64,000 bases of DNA from Pseudooceanicola atlanticus (GCF_000768315.1 NZ_AQQX01000004.1:372001-436000), one strand, 5' to 3'; counted from the stretch's first letter, positions 1 through 9,035 are shown. The notes: generated by a model not told the origin, from the letters alone. Numbers and translations: made by a program.

Positions 1-467
1 TTCAGCACGTAATAGCCGTTGCGCTTCTCCGCCTTCAGCTTCATCGACACGACGTCGGACCCGGCCGAAGGTTCGGACATGGCCAGCGCGCCCACATGCT
101 CGCCCGAGATGAGGCCAGGCAGGTATTTCTGCTTCTGTTCTTCGGAGCCGTTCAGCTTGATCTGGTTCACGCAGAGGTTCGAATGCGCCCCGTAGGACAA
201 CGACACGGAGGCAGAGGCGCGCGCGATTTCCTCGACCGCGATGACATGGGCCAGGTAGCTCATGCCCGACCCGCCATAGGCCTCGTCCACGGTGATGCCC
301 AGCAGGCCCAGATCGCCCATCTCTCTCCAGAGGGCGGGCGGGAATTCGTTGCTGCTGTCGATCTCGGCGGCCTGCGGCTTGATCCGTTCCTGCGCGAAAC
401 GGTGCACCATGTCGCGCAGCGCGTTCACGTCCTCGCCCAGATCGAACGTCATGGAAGCGTTGAACAT
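1..467 (-). CDS. ivd: isovaleryl-CoA dehydrogenase, N-terminal part (gene runs off the left edge)
   Basis: Flavin-dependent acyl-CoA dehydrogenase, probably the leucine-degradation enzyme converting isovaleryl-CoA to 3-methylcrotonyl-CoA. Only the first ~155 codons are in the window. The translation begins [19 protein letters not shown], then has the all-alpha N-terminal domain ([34 protein letters not shown]) and the start of the beta domain ([17 protein letters not shown]), which contacts FAD and substrate. The stretch [17 protein letters not shown] is what points to the isovaleryl-CoA subfamily rather than a generic fatty-acyl enzyme. The ATG at 467 is preceded by a GAGGAG ribosome site. 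A 14-bp inverted repeat lies 24 bp upstream of the start. The C-terminal catalytic Glu region is outside the window. Confidence 0.87.
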   Translation of the reverse strand, partial: MFNASMTFDLGEDVNALRDMVHRFAQERIKPQAAEIDSSNEFPPALWREMGDLGLLGITVDEAYGGSGMSYLAHVIAVEEIARASASVSLSYGAHSNLCVNQIKLNGSEEQKQKYLPGLISGEHVGALAMSEPSAGSDVVSMKLKAEKRNGYYVL

Positions 468-490
468 GGCGGGCCTCCTCTCCCATTTAT

Positions 491-504
491 TGAACACTTG
501 TTCA
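491..504. promoter_or_regulatory. inverted repeat TGAACA-CT-TGTTCA, candidate operator of the ivd transcript
   Basis: Perfect 6-bp half-sites with a 2-bp centre lie 24 bp upstream of the leftward ivd start, in a short AT-rich stretch between divergent genes. The size and symmetry fit a dimeric regulator such as TetR or MerR types that control branched-chain amino acid catabolism in proteobacteria. Which regulator binds is an inference; none is encoded next to it in the window. Confidence 0.45.
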
Positions 505-606
505 TATACCAACCACAGGCCGCGAGTCGGGTCAAGCGGAAGGAACCACGGGCGGCGCGGCATCGTTGGTCTTCCAAATGGCAGCAGCCAGATAAAGGAG
601 ATCACC

Positions 607-1083
607 ATGAAAGATTTTGCGACCAAACTGACGGATACCTTCTGGGACCGGATCGGTGACGCGCGCGCCGGCATGCTGGACGTGTCGGGCCGGGCAATTC
701 CGATGTCCCCCTATGCCGACCGCGAGAACGGCGTGATCTGGTTCATCACCGCCGACGGGTCCGATGCGGCCCATACGGCGCGCGGTGCGGGCCGGGTCCG
801 CTACCTGATCGGCGATTCCGCCGCCAAGATCTATGCCGATATCGAAGGCAGCCTGACGGTCGCCGACAATCCCGACAAGCTGGACGAACTGTGGTCCCCC
901 GTGGCCAGCGCCTGGTTCGAGGATGGCCGCGAGGATGACGACGTTCGCCTGCTGGCCTTCCGTCCCGCCACGGCCGAGGTCTGGGCCACCGACGGCGCGG
1001 CCGGGTTCCTCTACGAGGTGACCAAGGCCAACCTGACGGACGACACGCCGGATGCCGGCGACCACGGCAAGATCACGTTCTAA
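607..1083 (+). CDS. pyridoxamine 5'-phosphate oxidase-like (general stress protein 26 type) FMN-binding protein
   Basis: A 158-aa single-domain protein of the PNPOx-like split-barrel superfamily. Members usually bind FMN or another flavin as dimers and are often called general stress proteins; the real substrate is generally unknown. The barrel strands are recognisable in [40 protein letters not shown] and the C-terminal [20 protein letters not shown], the last being the conserved W-x-x-G-like end of the family. An in-frame extension to 292 exists, but the ATG at 607 has an AAAGGAG site 5 bp upstream and starts where homology should begin. A terminator hairpin follows within 25 bp, so it is monocistronic. 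Confidence 0.82.
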   Translation: MKDFATKLTDTFWDRIGDARAGMLDVSGRAIPMSPYADRENGVIWFITADGSDAAHTARGAGRVRYLIGDSAAKIYADIEGSLTVADNPDKLDELWSPVASAWFEDGREDDDVRLLAFRPATAEVWATDGAAGFLYEVTKANLTDDTPDAGDHGKITF

Positions 1084-1107
1084 GCGTCCGATCCCAAGCC
1101 AATGCAG

Positions 1108-1133
1108 AACGCCCCCAAGACCGGGGGCGTTTT
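1108..1133. terminator. rho-independent terminator, convergent genes
   Basis: Stem AACGCCCCC / GGGGGCGTT with a short AAGACC loop, followed by TTC on the plus strand. It sits between the stop of the PPOX-like gene (1083) and the stop of the leftward aminotransferase gene (1144), so it can serve both. Confidence 0.75.
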
Positions 1134-1143
1134 CGCTGTCAGG

Positions 1144-2352
1144 TCAGGCGGTTGCGCCGGCCTGCCAGACGGCGCTGACCTCGGCCCGGATGATCCGGGC
1201 CAGCAGCGCGCAATCCTCCAGCGAAAAGGTCAGCGGCAGGCGCATGTCGATGATCCCCCGCAGCACCCGGTCGGTCTGCGGCAGCCTGTCGGACGGCGCA
1301 TAACGCCAACTATCATAGCGCGAGGTAAAGCCCGACGGCTCCGCGCCGCCGAACCATTTCAGCTCCACCCCGCGGGCCTTGCAGCGGTCGATCACCTCGT
1401 TCACGGCCTTGTCCGTCCAGTCCAGCAGCAGCACCTGGATCGAGGACCCGACATAGCGTTCCTTCGCCGGGCGCTCGACGATGCGCAGGCCCGGCGTGTC
1501 GCGCAGACCGGCCTCCACCGTCCGATACCGTTCGTTCCACCGCTCGCATTGCTCGTACAGGCGGCGCAGTTGCGGACGCAGGATCGCGGCGCGTAGATTG
1601 TCCATCCGGCCCGAGACATTGGGCGTCACGTACTTCACCTTTTCGAACACCTCGGGCCCCGGAGCCGCCAGGTGACGATCATAAAGCATGTAGCTGCCCG
1701 ACAGGATGATGGCCCGCGCCATCAGCTCAGCATCGTCGGAAATCAGGAAGCCACCCTCGCCGGAATTGAGGTGCTTGTAGGTCTGGGTGGAATAGCAGGC
1801 CATGGCCCCATGCCGCCCCGACATGACGCCGTCCCAAGCGCCGCCCATCGTATGCGCGCAATCCTCGATCACGGCCACGCCACCGGCATCGCAGATCGCA
1901 ATCAGCCGGTCCATGTCGCAGATATGCCCGCGCATATGGCTCAGCAGAAGCACCTTGGAGCCACCCTGCCCCACCAGCGCCTCGAGATGATTAAGGTCGA
2001 TCAGCAGATCCTCGGTCACGCCCACATAGACCGGCACCGCGCCCAAAGACGCGATTGCACCGGGCACCGGGGCCAGCGTGAAGGCATTGGTCAGCACCTT
2101 GTCGCCCGGCGCCACGCCGATGGCGCGCAGGGCCGTGGCCATGGCCGATCCGCCCGACGCGGTGGCCAGCGCGTATTTCGCGCCCATGGCCGCGGCGAAT
2201 TCCTGTTCCAGCAACGCGACCTCGCCCGCCTCGTCCTCGGCCACGTTGTAGCGGTGCAGACGCCCGCTCTGCATGACCGCGACGGCCGCCGCGATCGCCT
2301 CGTCGGGGATCGGTTCCTGCTGGGTGAACGAGCCTTTGAACGTTTCGGTCAT
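1144..2352 (-). CDS. DegT/DnrJ/EryC1/StrS-family PLP-dependent aminotransferase or dehydratase
   Basis: A 402-aa fold-type I PLP enzyme of the sugar-aminotransferase family. Visible landmarks are the cofactor-binding SGGSAMATALRAIGV near residues 66-80, the pyridine-contacting Asp in VIEDCAHTMG (D164) and the Schiff-base lysine in TYKHLNSGEGG (K193), so it is probably an active aminotransferase. These enzymes usually make amino sugars or cyclitols for surface polysaccharides or antibiotics, but no other sugar-nucleotide gene is adjacent. Its start overlaps the stop of the upstream MFS gene as ATGA, so the two are translationally coupled. That pairing suggests that the exporter and the enzyme deal with the same small molecule; this is inference. 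Confidence 0.82.
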   Translation of the reverse strand: MTETFKGSFTQQEPIPDEAIAAAVAVMQSGRLHRYNVAEDEAGEVALLEQEFAAAMGAKYALATASGGSAMATALRAIGVAPGDKVLTNAFTLAPVPGAIASLGAVPVYVGVTEDLLIDLNHLEALVGQGGSKVLLLSHMRGHICDMDRLIAICDAGGVAVIEDCAHTMGGAWDGVMSGRHGAMACYSTQTYKHLNSGEGGFLISDDAELMARAIILSGSYMLYDRHLAAPGPEVFEKVKYVTPNVSGRMDNLRAAILRPQLRRLYEQCERWNERYRTVEAGLRDTPGLRIVERPAKERYVGSSIQVLLLDWTDKAVNEVIDRCKARGVELKWFGGAEPSGFTSRYDSWRYAPSDRLPQTDRVLRGIIDMRLPLTFSLEDCALLARIIRAEVSAVWQAGATA

Positions 2353-3680
2353 GGGGCCTCCTGCGGGCCAAGTGTCGAATGCGGTGCGGCCTGCGTCAAT
2401 CCACCTCCGTCGGTGCCCTCAACGGAACGCCGCAGGGCCAGATACACCACCAGCGCCAGCGCCAACAGCCCCGCCGCGATCACGAAGGGGGCACCGGGGC
2501 GCGGGGTCGCCGCCTCGGGCCGGACGAACCAGCCGAAAATCTGCGAGAAGAAGATCGTGCCGAACAGCATCGCCAGGTTGGACAGGCCGGAAATCCCGCC
2601 CTGCAATTCGCCCTGCGCGTCATCCGGGACTTCCTTGGTCATCACGGCGGTCAGGCAGGGATGCACCAACCCCTCGAAAGCGACGAAGACCAGCAGCGCC
2701 AGCACCATCGTCAATGTCGTCGCCAGCCCGAACCCGAGCGCCCCCAGCGACGCGATGGCCAGCCCGATCACGACGATCCGATGCTCGCCCAACCGGCGGA
2801 CCAGCGGCCCGGACAACAGCCCCTCGGTCGTGGCGGTCAGGATGCCGAAGGCAGCCAGCGTCACGCCGATCATCGCCTCGCTCCAGCCGAATTGCGCAAT
2901 GCCCCAGAACGCCCAGAGCGTCGGGTAGATGGCGCCCGCGAACAGGTAGAGCCCCAGCACACCGGTCAGCGGCAGCACCGTCGGATAGCCGCGGAACACC
3001 TTGAACATCCCGAACGGGTTGGCACGGCGCCAGTCAAAGCGGCGCCGGTTCTCCGGCGGAAGGGTCTCGGGCAGGACGAACCAGCCGAAGACGAGGTTCA
3101 GCGCCGACACGCCCGCCGCCGCCCAGAACGGCACGCGCGGCCCGAACTCGCCCAGCAACCCGCCGATGGCCGGCCCGATCACGAAGCCCAGTCCAAGCGC
3201 CGCCCCCACCATGCCGAAGGCGCGGGCGCGCCGCTCCGGCGTGGTTATGTCGGTGAGAAAGGCAAAGGCGATCACGTGGCTCGCCCCGCAAAGCCCCGCG
3301 ATGACCCGGCCCGCAAAGATCAGCACCAGAGTCGGCGCAAGAGCCGAAAAGACATAATCGACCGCCAGCCCGCCGATGGCCAGCAACAGCAGCGGGCGGC
3401 GGCCATAGGCGTCCGACAGGCTGCCCATGACCGGGCCGAACAGGAACTGCGCCAGCGCATAGGCCGCGAACATCCAGCCGCCGATCACCGTGGCCTGGCC
3501 CAGATCCGTGGCGCCCACATCGGCCAGCAAGGCGGGCACGACCGGCAGGATCAGCCCCAGCCCGATCATGTCCAGCAGCACGGTCACGAAGATGAACAGC
3601 ACGGCGGACCGCGGCGCCAGCGACACGGTCGCGGCAGCCTCGGTCAGCTCTTCTGTCAAAGGGGTCCGCGGCTCGGACAT
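2349..3680 (-). CDS. MFS transporter, TetA/TCR-like drug:proton antiporter
   Basis: 443 aa with about 12 hydrophobic segments and the MFS motif A in loop 2-3 (GSLSDAYGRRPLLLL), with the expected Asp and double Arg. Loop and helix sequences such as LDMIGLGLILPVVPALL and GLCGASHVIAFAFLTDIT resemble the tetracycline-resistance TCR subfamily, so drug:H+ antiport in the inner membrane is the best guess; the substrate cannot be told from sequence. It is the first gene of a leftward pair with the PLP enzyme. Roughly 95 bp separate its start from the stop of the phosphatase gene further right, so it may have its own promoter or read through from that gene. Confidence 0.85.
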   Translation of the reverse strand: MSEPRTPLTEELTEAAATVSLAPRSAVLFIFVTVLLDMIGLGLILPVVPALLADVGATDLGQATVIGGWMFAAYALAQFLFGPVMGSLSDAYGRRPLLLLAIGGLAVDYVFSALAPTLVLIFAGRVIAGLCGASHVIAFAFLTDITTPERRARAFGMVGAALGLGFVIGPAIGGLLGEFGPRVPFWAAAGVSALNLVFGWFVLPETLPPENRRRFDWRRANPFGMFKVFRGYPTVLPLTGVLGLYLFAGAIYPTLWAFWGIAQFGWSEAMIGVTLAAFGILTATTEGLLSGPLVRRLGEHRIVVIGLAIASLGALGFGLATTLTMVLALLVFVAFEGLVHPCLTAVMTKEVPDDAQGELQGGISGLSNLAMLFGTIFFSQIFGWFVRPEAATPRPGAPFVIAAGLLALALVVYLALRRSVEGTDGGGLTQAAPHSTLGPQEAP

Positions 3681-3775
3681 GGGAAGGAACCAAGGGTCAA
3701 CCAGTTGAATGCGACGCGGTTAAGCGCCGCGTTCATCGGGGTCAAGCAACGGTTTGATGAAAGGCTGACGACGCG

Positions 3776-4438
3776 TCAGGACCATAGCCCCGCGACCACA
3801 CCCGGCAGGTGGTCGAAATGCTCCAGCAGCACCTCCGGGTCCAGCGCGGCCATGTCCTCTCCGCTCGGGCCGAAGGTCACAAGGATCGAGGGCACCCCCG
3901 CGGCGCGCGCGGTGTTGCGGTCAGTGTCGCTGTCCCCCACGAGGCAGGCAATTGCCGGATCACCGCCCGCGCGGCGCACCGCCTCGCGCAGCGGTTCGGG
4001 ATCGGGTTTGCGCACCGGAAGCGTATCGGCTCCGATCAGCGCCGCGAAAGCGTCCAGCACATTGAGATCGCTCAGCAATTGCCGTGCCAGCGCCTCGGGT
4101 TTGTTGGTGCAGATTGCCACGTTGTGGCCTGATGTCTCCAGCGCCGCGACGGCCTCCATCGCGCCGGGATAAAGCCGCGTATGCACCGCGATTGCCCCCG
4201 AATAGGCCTCCAGCAGCAGGGGATATTGGCGGTCGATCTCGGCCTCGTCGCCCTCGCGCCCGATCCGCGCCATGCCCAGCCGCAGCATCGCCCGACCGCC
4301 GCGCAGCGCGGTGCCGGCATCGGCAGGCGTCAGCACCTGCCCCGCCCCCATGCCGACGAAACAGGCATTCGCCGCCGCCAGCAGATCGCCACTGGTATCC
4401 GCCAGCGTGCCGTCCAGATCGAAGACCACCGTGCCCAT
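3776..4438 (-). CDS. gph: phosphoglycolate phosphatase, HAD superfamily
   Basis: 220 aa. HAD motif I is FDLDGTLADTS at the very N-terminus (nucleophile and acid/base Asp), motif II is in AICTNK, and motif III/IV is the RKPDPEPL lysine and LVGDSDTDRNTARAAG. The cap domain between motifs I and II is the alpha-helical type of phosphoglycolate phosphatases, which remove 2-phosphoglycolate from DNA repair and photorespiration-like metabolism. The leftward frame stays open to 4603, but that extension is Cys/Trp-rich and would overlap glmU. ATGs at 4441 and 4438 follow GGGGCAGGA; the second gives better spacing. It is divergent from glmU across ~150 bp that must hold both promoters. Confidence 0.85.
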   Translation of the reverse strand: MGTVVFDLDGTLADTSGDLLAAANACFVGMGAGQVLTPADAGTALRGGRAMLRLGMARIGREGDEAEIDRQYPLLLEAYSGAIAVHTRLYPGAMEAVAALETSGHNVAICTNKPEALARQLLSDLNVLDAFAALIGADTLPVRKPDPEPLREAVRRAGGDPAIACLVGDSDTDRNTARAAGVPSILVTFGPSGEDMAALDPEVLLEHFDHLPGVVAGLWS

Positions 4439-4590
4439 CATTCCTGCCCCTTCATCGCGCGGAATTCCGCGCGGTCCTGTTACGGGCCGAAACCCAAGTT
4501 GATCCGAATTCGCGTCGCCCGCCCTTGCAAGCAAACCCCATCCGGATAAAACGAGCGAAAGCCAAAAACAATGCAGGGGCACCAGGCAAA

Positions 4591-5946
4591 ATGAGCACCG
4601 CACTGATCATTCTCGCCGCCGGACAGGGCACACGGATGAATTCCGACCTGCCCAAGGTGCTGCACAAGATCGCGGGCGCCCCGATGCTGGTCCATGCCAT
4701 CCGCTCGGGCGAGGTGCTGGAACCGTCCCGCCTTGTCGTCGTCACCGGCCATGGCGGCGAAGCCGTGGCCGCCGCCGCGACCGCCTATCAGCCGATGGCC
4801 GAAATCGCCGTGCAGAGCGAACAGAAGGGCACCGCCCACGCGGTCGCCCAGGCCCGCACCGCGCTGGACGGGTTTGATGGCGATGCGATCGTCCTTTATG
4901 GTGATACCCCCTTCATCCAGCCCGAGACGCTCGAAAAGATGCAGGCCGCGCGCCAGGCCCACGACATTGTCGTCCTGGGGTTCGAGGCCGCCGATCCCGG
5001 CCGTTACGGGCGACTTGTCATGGACGGGGAAAAGCTTGAACGCATTGTTGAGTTCAAGGACGCAACGGATGAGGAACGGCAGATAACGCTCTGCAATTCC
5101 GGCGTTGTCGCCGCCAGGGCCGATCTGCTGTTCGACCTGATCGACGGGGTGGGCAACGACAATGCCTCCGGCGAGTACTACCTGACCGACATCGTGGGGC
5201 TCGCCCGGTCGCGCGGCCTGTCCGCCGGCGCCGTCACCTGTGACGAGGCCGAAACGCTGGGCATCAATTCCCGCCCGGAACTGGCCCGGGCAGAGGCGAA
5301 ATTCCAGGACCGCGCCCGCGCCGAGGCGCTGGAGAACGGCGTCACCCTGGCCGCACCCGATACGGTCTTCTTCGCCTTCGACACGGTGATCGGCCGCGAT
5401 ACCGAGGTCGAACAGAACGTCGTTTTCGGCCCCGATGTGACCGTGGAATCCGGCGCCCATATCCGCGCCTTTTCGCATCTCGAGGGCTGCCATGTCAGCC
5501 GCGGCGCGACCGTCGGCCCCTACGCCCGCCTGCGCCCCGGCGCGGAACTGTCCGAGGACGTAAAGGTCGGAAACTTCGTGGAAATCAAGGCCGCCCGGCT
5601 GGATCGCGGCGCCAAGGTCAGCCACCTGTCCTATGTCGGCGATGCCGAGGTCGGCGAGGATGCGAACCTGGGCGCCGGCACAGTGACCTGCAATTACGAC
5701 GGCGTCATGAAGCACCAGACCCGGATCGGCGCCCGCGCCTTCATCGGCTCCTCGACCATGCTGGTCGCGCCGGTCTCGGTGGGCGACGACGCGATGACCG
5801 GATCGGGGTCGGTCATCACCGAAGACGTCGAACCGGGCGCGCTGGCCATCGGCCGGGCCCGCCAGGTGACCAAACCGGGCCTGGCCCGGCGCCTGTTCGA
5901 AATGCTCAAGCAGCAAAAGGCAAAACGCGACAAGGGGGCCCAGTAA
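4591..5946 (+). CDS. glmU: bifunctional N-acetylglucosamine-1-phosphate uridyltransferase / glucosamine-1-phosphate acetyltransferase
   Basis: 451 aa, full length for GlmU. The N-terminal uridyltransferase domain (residues ~1-230) begins with the nucleotide-binding LAAGQGTRMNSDLPKVLHK. The C-terminal half is a left-handed beta-helix with hexapeptide repeats ending in GAGTVTCNYDGVMKHQTRIG, the acetyl-CoA and active-site segment. It makes UDP-GlcNAc from GlcN-1-P for peptidoglycan and lipid A. The frame is open upstream to 4084 but MSTALIILAAGQG at 4591 is the canonical start. The stop is immediately followed by glmS, so they form one operon, giving consecutive enzymes of the same pathway. Confidence 0.97.
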   Translation: MSTALIILAAGQGTRMNSDLPKVLHKIAGAPMLVHAIRSGEVLEPSRLVVVTGHGGEAVAAAATAYQPMAEIAVQSEQKGTAHAVAQARTALDGFDGDAIVLYGDTPFIQPETLEKMQAARQAHDIVVLGFEAADPGRYGRLVMDGEKLERIVEFKDATDEERQITLCNSGVVAARADLLFDLIDGVGNDNASGEYYLTDIVGLARSRGLSAGAVTCDEAETLGINSRPELARAEAKFQDRARAEALENGVTLAAPDTVFFAFDTVIGRDTEVEQNVVFGPDVTVESGAHIRAFSHLEGCHVSRGATVGPYARLRPGAELSEDVKVGNFVEIKAARLDRGAKVSHLSYVGDAEVGEDANLGAGTVTCNYDGVMKHQTRIGARAFIGSSTMLVAPVSVGDDAMTGSGSVITEDVEPGALAIGRARQVTKPGLARRLFEMLKQQKAKRDKGAQ

Positions 5947-7767
5947 ATGTGTGGAATCATCGGGTATCTGGGCAGCCACGAAGCCGCCCCTTTCCTTGTC
6001 GAGGCGCTGAAACGGCTGGAATATCGCGGCTATGACAGCGCCGGGATCGCCACGATCAACAATGGCAAGCTGGAACGCCGCCGCGCCGTCGGCAAGCTGG
6101 TGAACCTGTCGGATCTGCTGGTCCACGACCCGCTGCGCGGCAAGTCCGGGATCGGCCATACCCGCTGGGCCACCCATGGCGAACCCTCGACCCGCAATGC
6201 CCACCCGCATCAGGCCGGCCCGGTCGCGGTGGTGCATAACGGGATCATCGAGAACTACCAGGATTTCCGCGCCGAATTGGCCGAACAGGGCATCGGCTTC
6301 GACACCGATACCGACACCGAAACCATCGCGCTGATGGTCCGCCACTACATGGACCAGGGCGACAGCCCCCGCGCTGCCGTCGCCCGCATCCTGACCCGGC
6401 TCGAAGGGGCCTATGGGCTGCTGTTCCTCTTCGACGGCGAAGAGGACCTGCTGATCGCCGCCCGCAAGGGTTCCCCCCTTGCCGTGGGGCATGGGGATGG
6501 CGAGAATTACGTGGGTTCCGACGCGATCGCCCTGGCGCCCCTGACCGACAGGATCACCTATCTGGAGGAGGGCGACATGGCCATTGTCACCCGCTCCAGC
6601 ATCGAGATCCGGGATGCGAATGGCGAACAGGTCCACCGCGAGATGCGCAAGATCCACATGGATGCGGCCCGCGTCGACAAGGCCGGGCACAAGCATTTCA
6701 TGGCCAAGGAAATCGCCGAACAGCCGCAGGTGATCGGCGATGCGATCAGCCATTATTTCGGCTCCGGCACGGATTTGCATCTGCCGGGTGACGGCATTGA
6801 TTTCAATGGCATTTCCCGCATGATCCTGGTGGCCTGCGGCACCGCCTACTATGCCTGCCTGACCGCCAAGTACTGGATCGAGAAACTGGCCGGCATCCCG
6901 GTCGAAGTCGATGTCGCCTCTGAATTCCGCTACCGCGAACCGCCCGTCGGCGAGGATGCGATCGCGCTCTTCGTCAGCCAGTCCGGAGAGACCGCCGACA
7001 CCCTGGCCGCCCTGCGTTACTGCGCCGGCAAGGCCCGAACGATCCTGTCGGTGGTCAATGTCCCCGAAAGCTCCATCGCGCGGGAAAGCGACCTGGCCCT
7101 TCCGATCCTCGCGGGCACCGAAATCGGCGTCGCCTCGACCAAGGCGTTCTCCTGCCAGTTGACCGTCCTGTTGATCGTCGCGCTCGAGGCCGCCCGCCAG
7201 CGCGGCCGCCTCGACGCCGACCGCCAGGCCGAGATCGTCACCGCGCTGCGCGGCCTGCCCGCCCGGCTGAACCTGGCGCTGGACACCGAGGCGATCACCG
7301 AACGCCTGTCCCAGGAACTGGCCGAGGCGCAGGACGTGCTGTTCCTGGGCCGGGGCCAGATGTATCCTCTGGCGCTCGAAGGGGCGCTGAAACTCAAGGA
7401 AATCAGCTACATCCACGCAGAGGCCTATGCCAGCGGCGAACTCAAGCACGGCCCGATCGCCCTGATCGACCAGAACGTGCCGGTGGTCGTGATGGCCCCG
7501 CGCGACCCGCTGTTCGACAAGACCGTGTCGAACATGCAGGAGGTCATGGCCCGTGGCGGCAAGGTGCTGCTGATCTCCGACAAGGCCGGGATCGAGGCGG
7601 CCGGAGACGGCATCTGGCGCTCCATCGAGATGCCCGTTGTCGAAGACCTGCTCTGCCCGATCCTCTACGCCATCCCGGCGCAATTGCTGGCCTATCACAC
7701 CGCCGTCGCCAAGGGCACGGATGTGGACCAGCCGCGCAACCTGGCGAAATCCGTGACGGTGGAATGA
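5947..7767 (+). CDS. glmS: glutamine--fructose-6-phosphate aminotransferase (isomerizing)
   Basis: 606 aa, the usual size. The mature N-terminal nucleophile Cys is residue 2 (MCGIIGYLG), followed by the glutaminase motifs (RWATHG, HNGIIENY). Two SIS sugar-isomerase domains follow (SQSGETADT and FLGRGQMYPLALEGALKLKE) and the C-terminus is DQPRNLAKSVTVE, which closes the synthase site. It converts fructose-6-P and glutamine to glucosamine-6-P, the entry step to amino sugars. The ATG directly abuts the glmU stop codon. No glmS-ribozyme-like leader is possible here because there is no intergenic space; control is probably at the glmU promoter. Confidence 0.97.
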   Translation: MCGIIGYLGSHEAAPFLVEALKRLEYRGYDSAGIATINNGKLERRRAVGKLVNLSDLLVHDPLRGKSGIGHTRWATHGEPSTRNAHPHQAGPVAVVHNGIIENYQDFRAELAEQGIGFDTDTDTETIALMVRHYMDQGDSPRAAVARILTRLEGAYGLLFLFDGEEDLLIAARKGSPLAVGHGDGENYVGSDAIALAPLTDRITYLEEGDMAIVTRSSIEIRDANGEQVHREMRKIHMDAARVDKAGHKHFMAKEIAEQPQVIGDAISHYFGSGTDLHLPGDGIDFNGISRMILVACGTAYYACLTAKYWIEKLAGIPVEVDVASEFRYREPPVGEDAIALFVSQSGETADTLAALRYCAGKARTILSVVNVPESSIARESDLALPILAGTEIGVASTKAFSCQLTVLLIVALEAARQRGRLDADRQAEIVTALRGLPARLNLALDTEAITERLSQELAEAQDVLFLGRGQMYPLALEGALKLKEISYIHAEAYASGELKHGPIALIDQNVPVVVMAPRDPLFDKTVSNMQEVMARGGKVLLISDKAGIEAAGDGIWRSIEMPVVEDLLCPILYAIPAQLLAYHTAVAKGTDVDQPRNLAKSVTVE

Positions 7768-8456
7768 CCGCCCCCGGCGATGCCGAGGCGGCCCTGACCG
7801 CCCTGCGCGCCCATGCCGAACCCGGCCGGGCCGAAGGTTCGGCCGCCTATCACAAGGTGCCGCGCCCGCATCTGGGCGTGCCCAACCCGGCCATCAACGA
7901 CCTGACCGCCGAATGGCGCCGCGCGCTGACCGTCGATGACCGCGTGGCCCTGGCCCGCGACCTCTGGGCCACCGATATCCACGAGGCCCGGATCGCCGCC
8001 GCCAAGCTGCTGACCCAGGCCCGCATCCGCCCCGATGACGGGGTCTGGCGGCTGATCTGTGACTGGGTGCCCGAATTCGACAGCTGGGCCATCGCCGATC
8101 ACGCCTGCATGGCCGGGCAGCGCCGCATCATGGCCGATCTCTCGCGTCTGGACGAGGTCGAGGGCTGGACCCGCTCCGATCACATGTGGACGCGACGCGC
8201 CGCGCTTGTCATCACGCTGGCCCTGACCAAGTCCAACCACCCGTCCGAGGCCGAGGCACAGGCCCGCGACCGCATCCTCGGCTGGGCCGCCGGCTATGTC
8301 ACGGACCCGGACTGGTTCATCCAGAAGGCCGTCGCCTGGTGGGTGCGCGACCTGTCCAAGCACGACGCGGCGCGCGCGAAGGCCTTCCTCGACGCTCATG
8401 GCGCCGCGATGAAACCCTTCGCCCGGCGCGAGGCGTCGAAATACCTCAGCGGCTGA
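7764..8456 (+). CDS. DNA alkylation repair protein, AlkD-like HEAT-repeat DNA glycosylase family
   Basis: 230 aa, overlapping the glmS stop as ATGA. It has the AlkD/DUF-type features: helical HEAT-like repeats, VPRPHLGVPNPAIND near the N-terminus, LWATDIHEARIAAAKLLTQ, WVPEFDSWAIADHAC and the C-terminal KAVAWWVRDLSKHD. In AlkD the homologous Trp/Asp residues line the lesion-binding cleft that excises N3- and N7-alkylpurines. Here the WD-containing segment (CDWVPEFDSW) keeps a candidate catalytic Asp. Its place in a cell-wall precursor operon is probably positional. The last 11 bp overlap the 3' end of the convergent lipoprotein gene. Confidence 0.85.
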   Translation: MTAPGDAEAALTALRAHAEPGRAEGSAAYHKVPRPHLGVPNPAINDLTAEWRRALTVDDRVALARDLWATDIHEARIAAAKLLTQARIRPDDGVWRLICDWVPEFDSWAIADHACMAGQRRIMADLSRLDEVEGWTRSDHMWTRRAALVITLALTKSNHPSEAEAQARDRILGWAAGYVTDPDWFIQKAVAWWVRDLSKHDAARAKAFLDAHGAAMKPFARREASKYLSG

Positions 8457-8910
8457 CGACCAGCTCCGGCAGGCCGGTCAGCGGCGCGCCCAGCTCCTGC
8501 ATCGCGGCCAGCGACACGCGCGACCCGGCGGTCGGCGGACCGTCCAGCGGAATCAGCTGCGCCTCTACGCTGCGGCCGGTTTCGGGATAGGTGATCGTCC
8601 CCGTCCCCGCCTGTCGCACCAGCGGCGTCTTGATCCACATTCCCGGTTCTGCCGCATTGCCCAGCGAGGCGACGGTCGTGCCCAGTCGTCCGCTGGCAGG
8701 CGGCGTCGCGGCGGCGGGCTGCGCCGCCTCGACCACGTCAGCCGGGGCATCCATCGCCGCGGCCTCTGTGCCCGGGCGGGCCTGCGGGCGCGTGCCGGCA
8801 AAGGGCCCGGCGGGGGCCGACGCATCGACCGCACCGGGCCGATCCGGCTTGGGCTGGACAAGACCGCAGGACGCGGCCAGCGGAACGAGAAGGAAGAGAG
8901 CGTATTTCAT
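8446..8910 (-). CDS. predicted lipoprotein of unknown function (154 aa)
   Basis: The frame is open to 8985, but the ATG at 8910 starts a clean lipoprotein signal: MKYALFLLVPLAASCGL with lipobox LAAS-C. The mature part has a low-complexity Pro/Ala stretch (residues ~25-75) and then a compact C-terminal domain (GTTVASLGNAAEPGMWIKTP, GRSVEAQLIPLDGPPTAGSRVSLAAMQELG). I recall Rhodobacterales proteins of this type carrying a doubtful 'D-galactarate dehydratase' label; nothing in the sequence supports that activity. The residue after Cys is Gly, so sorting to the outer membrane is possible. Confidence 0.72.
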   Translation of the reverse strand: MKYALFLLVPLAASCGLVQPKPDRPGAVDASAPAGPFAGTRPQARPGTEAAAMDAPADVVEAAQPAAATPPASGRLGTTVASLGNAAEPGMWIKTPLVRQAGTGTITYPETGRSVEAQLIPLDGPPTAGSRVSLAAMQELGAPLTGLPELVVSR

Positions 8911-9035
8911 GGCCCCGATCATGGAGCGCCCGCACGGCCAGCGCAATGGCCCGCACGCCCCTTGCGACCAAAGCCCATGGCACAACCCCGTGATCCCGCT
9001 TGCCCCGCCCGGCGCGCAGACCTAATGTCCCGACC

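Noticed and set aside
4480-7698. 1072-codon open frame on the minus strand
   Set aside because: It is the antisense shadow of glmU and glmS caused by GC-biased third positions; the protein is low-complexity (Asp/Gly/His/Arg) and the plus-strand genes have complete motifs.
7764-8456. Possible frameshift or truncation at the end of the AlkD-like gene because it overlaps the lipoprotein gene
   Set aside because: Both proteins end at sensible positions and the 11-bp convergent overlap is harmless; neither motif set is broken.
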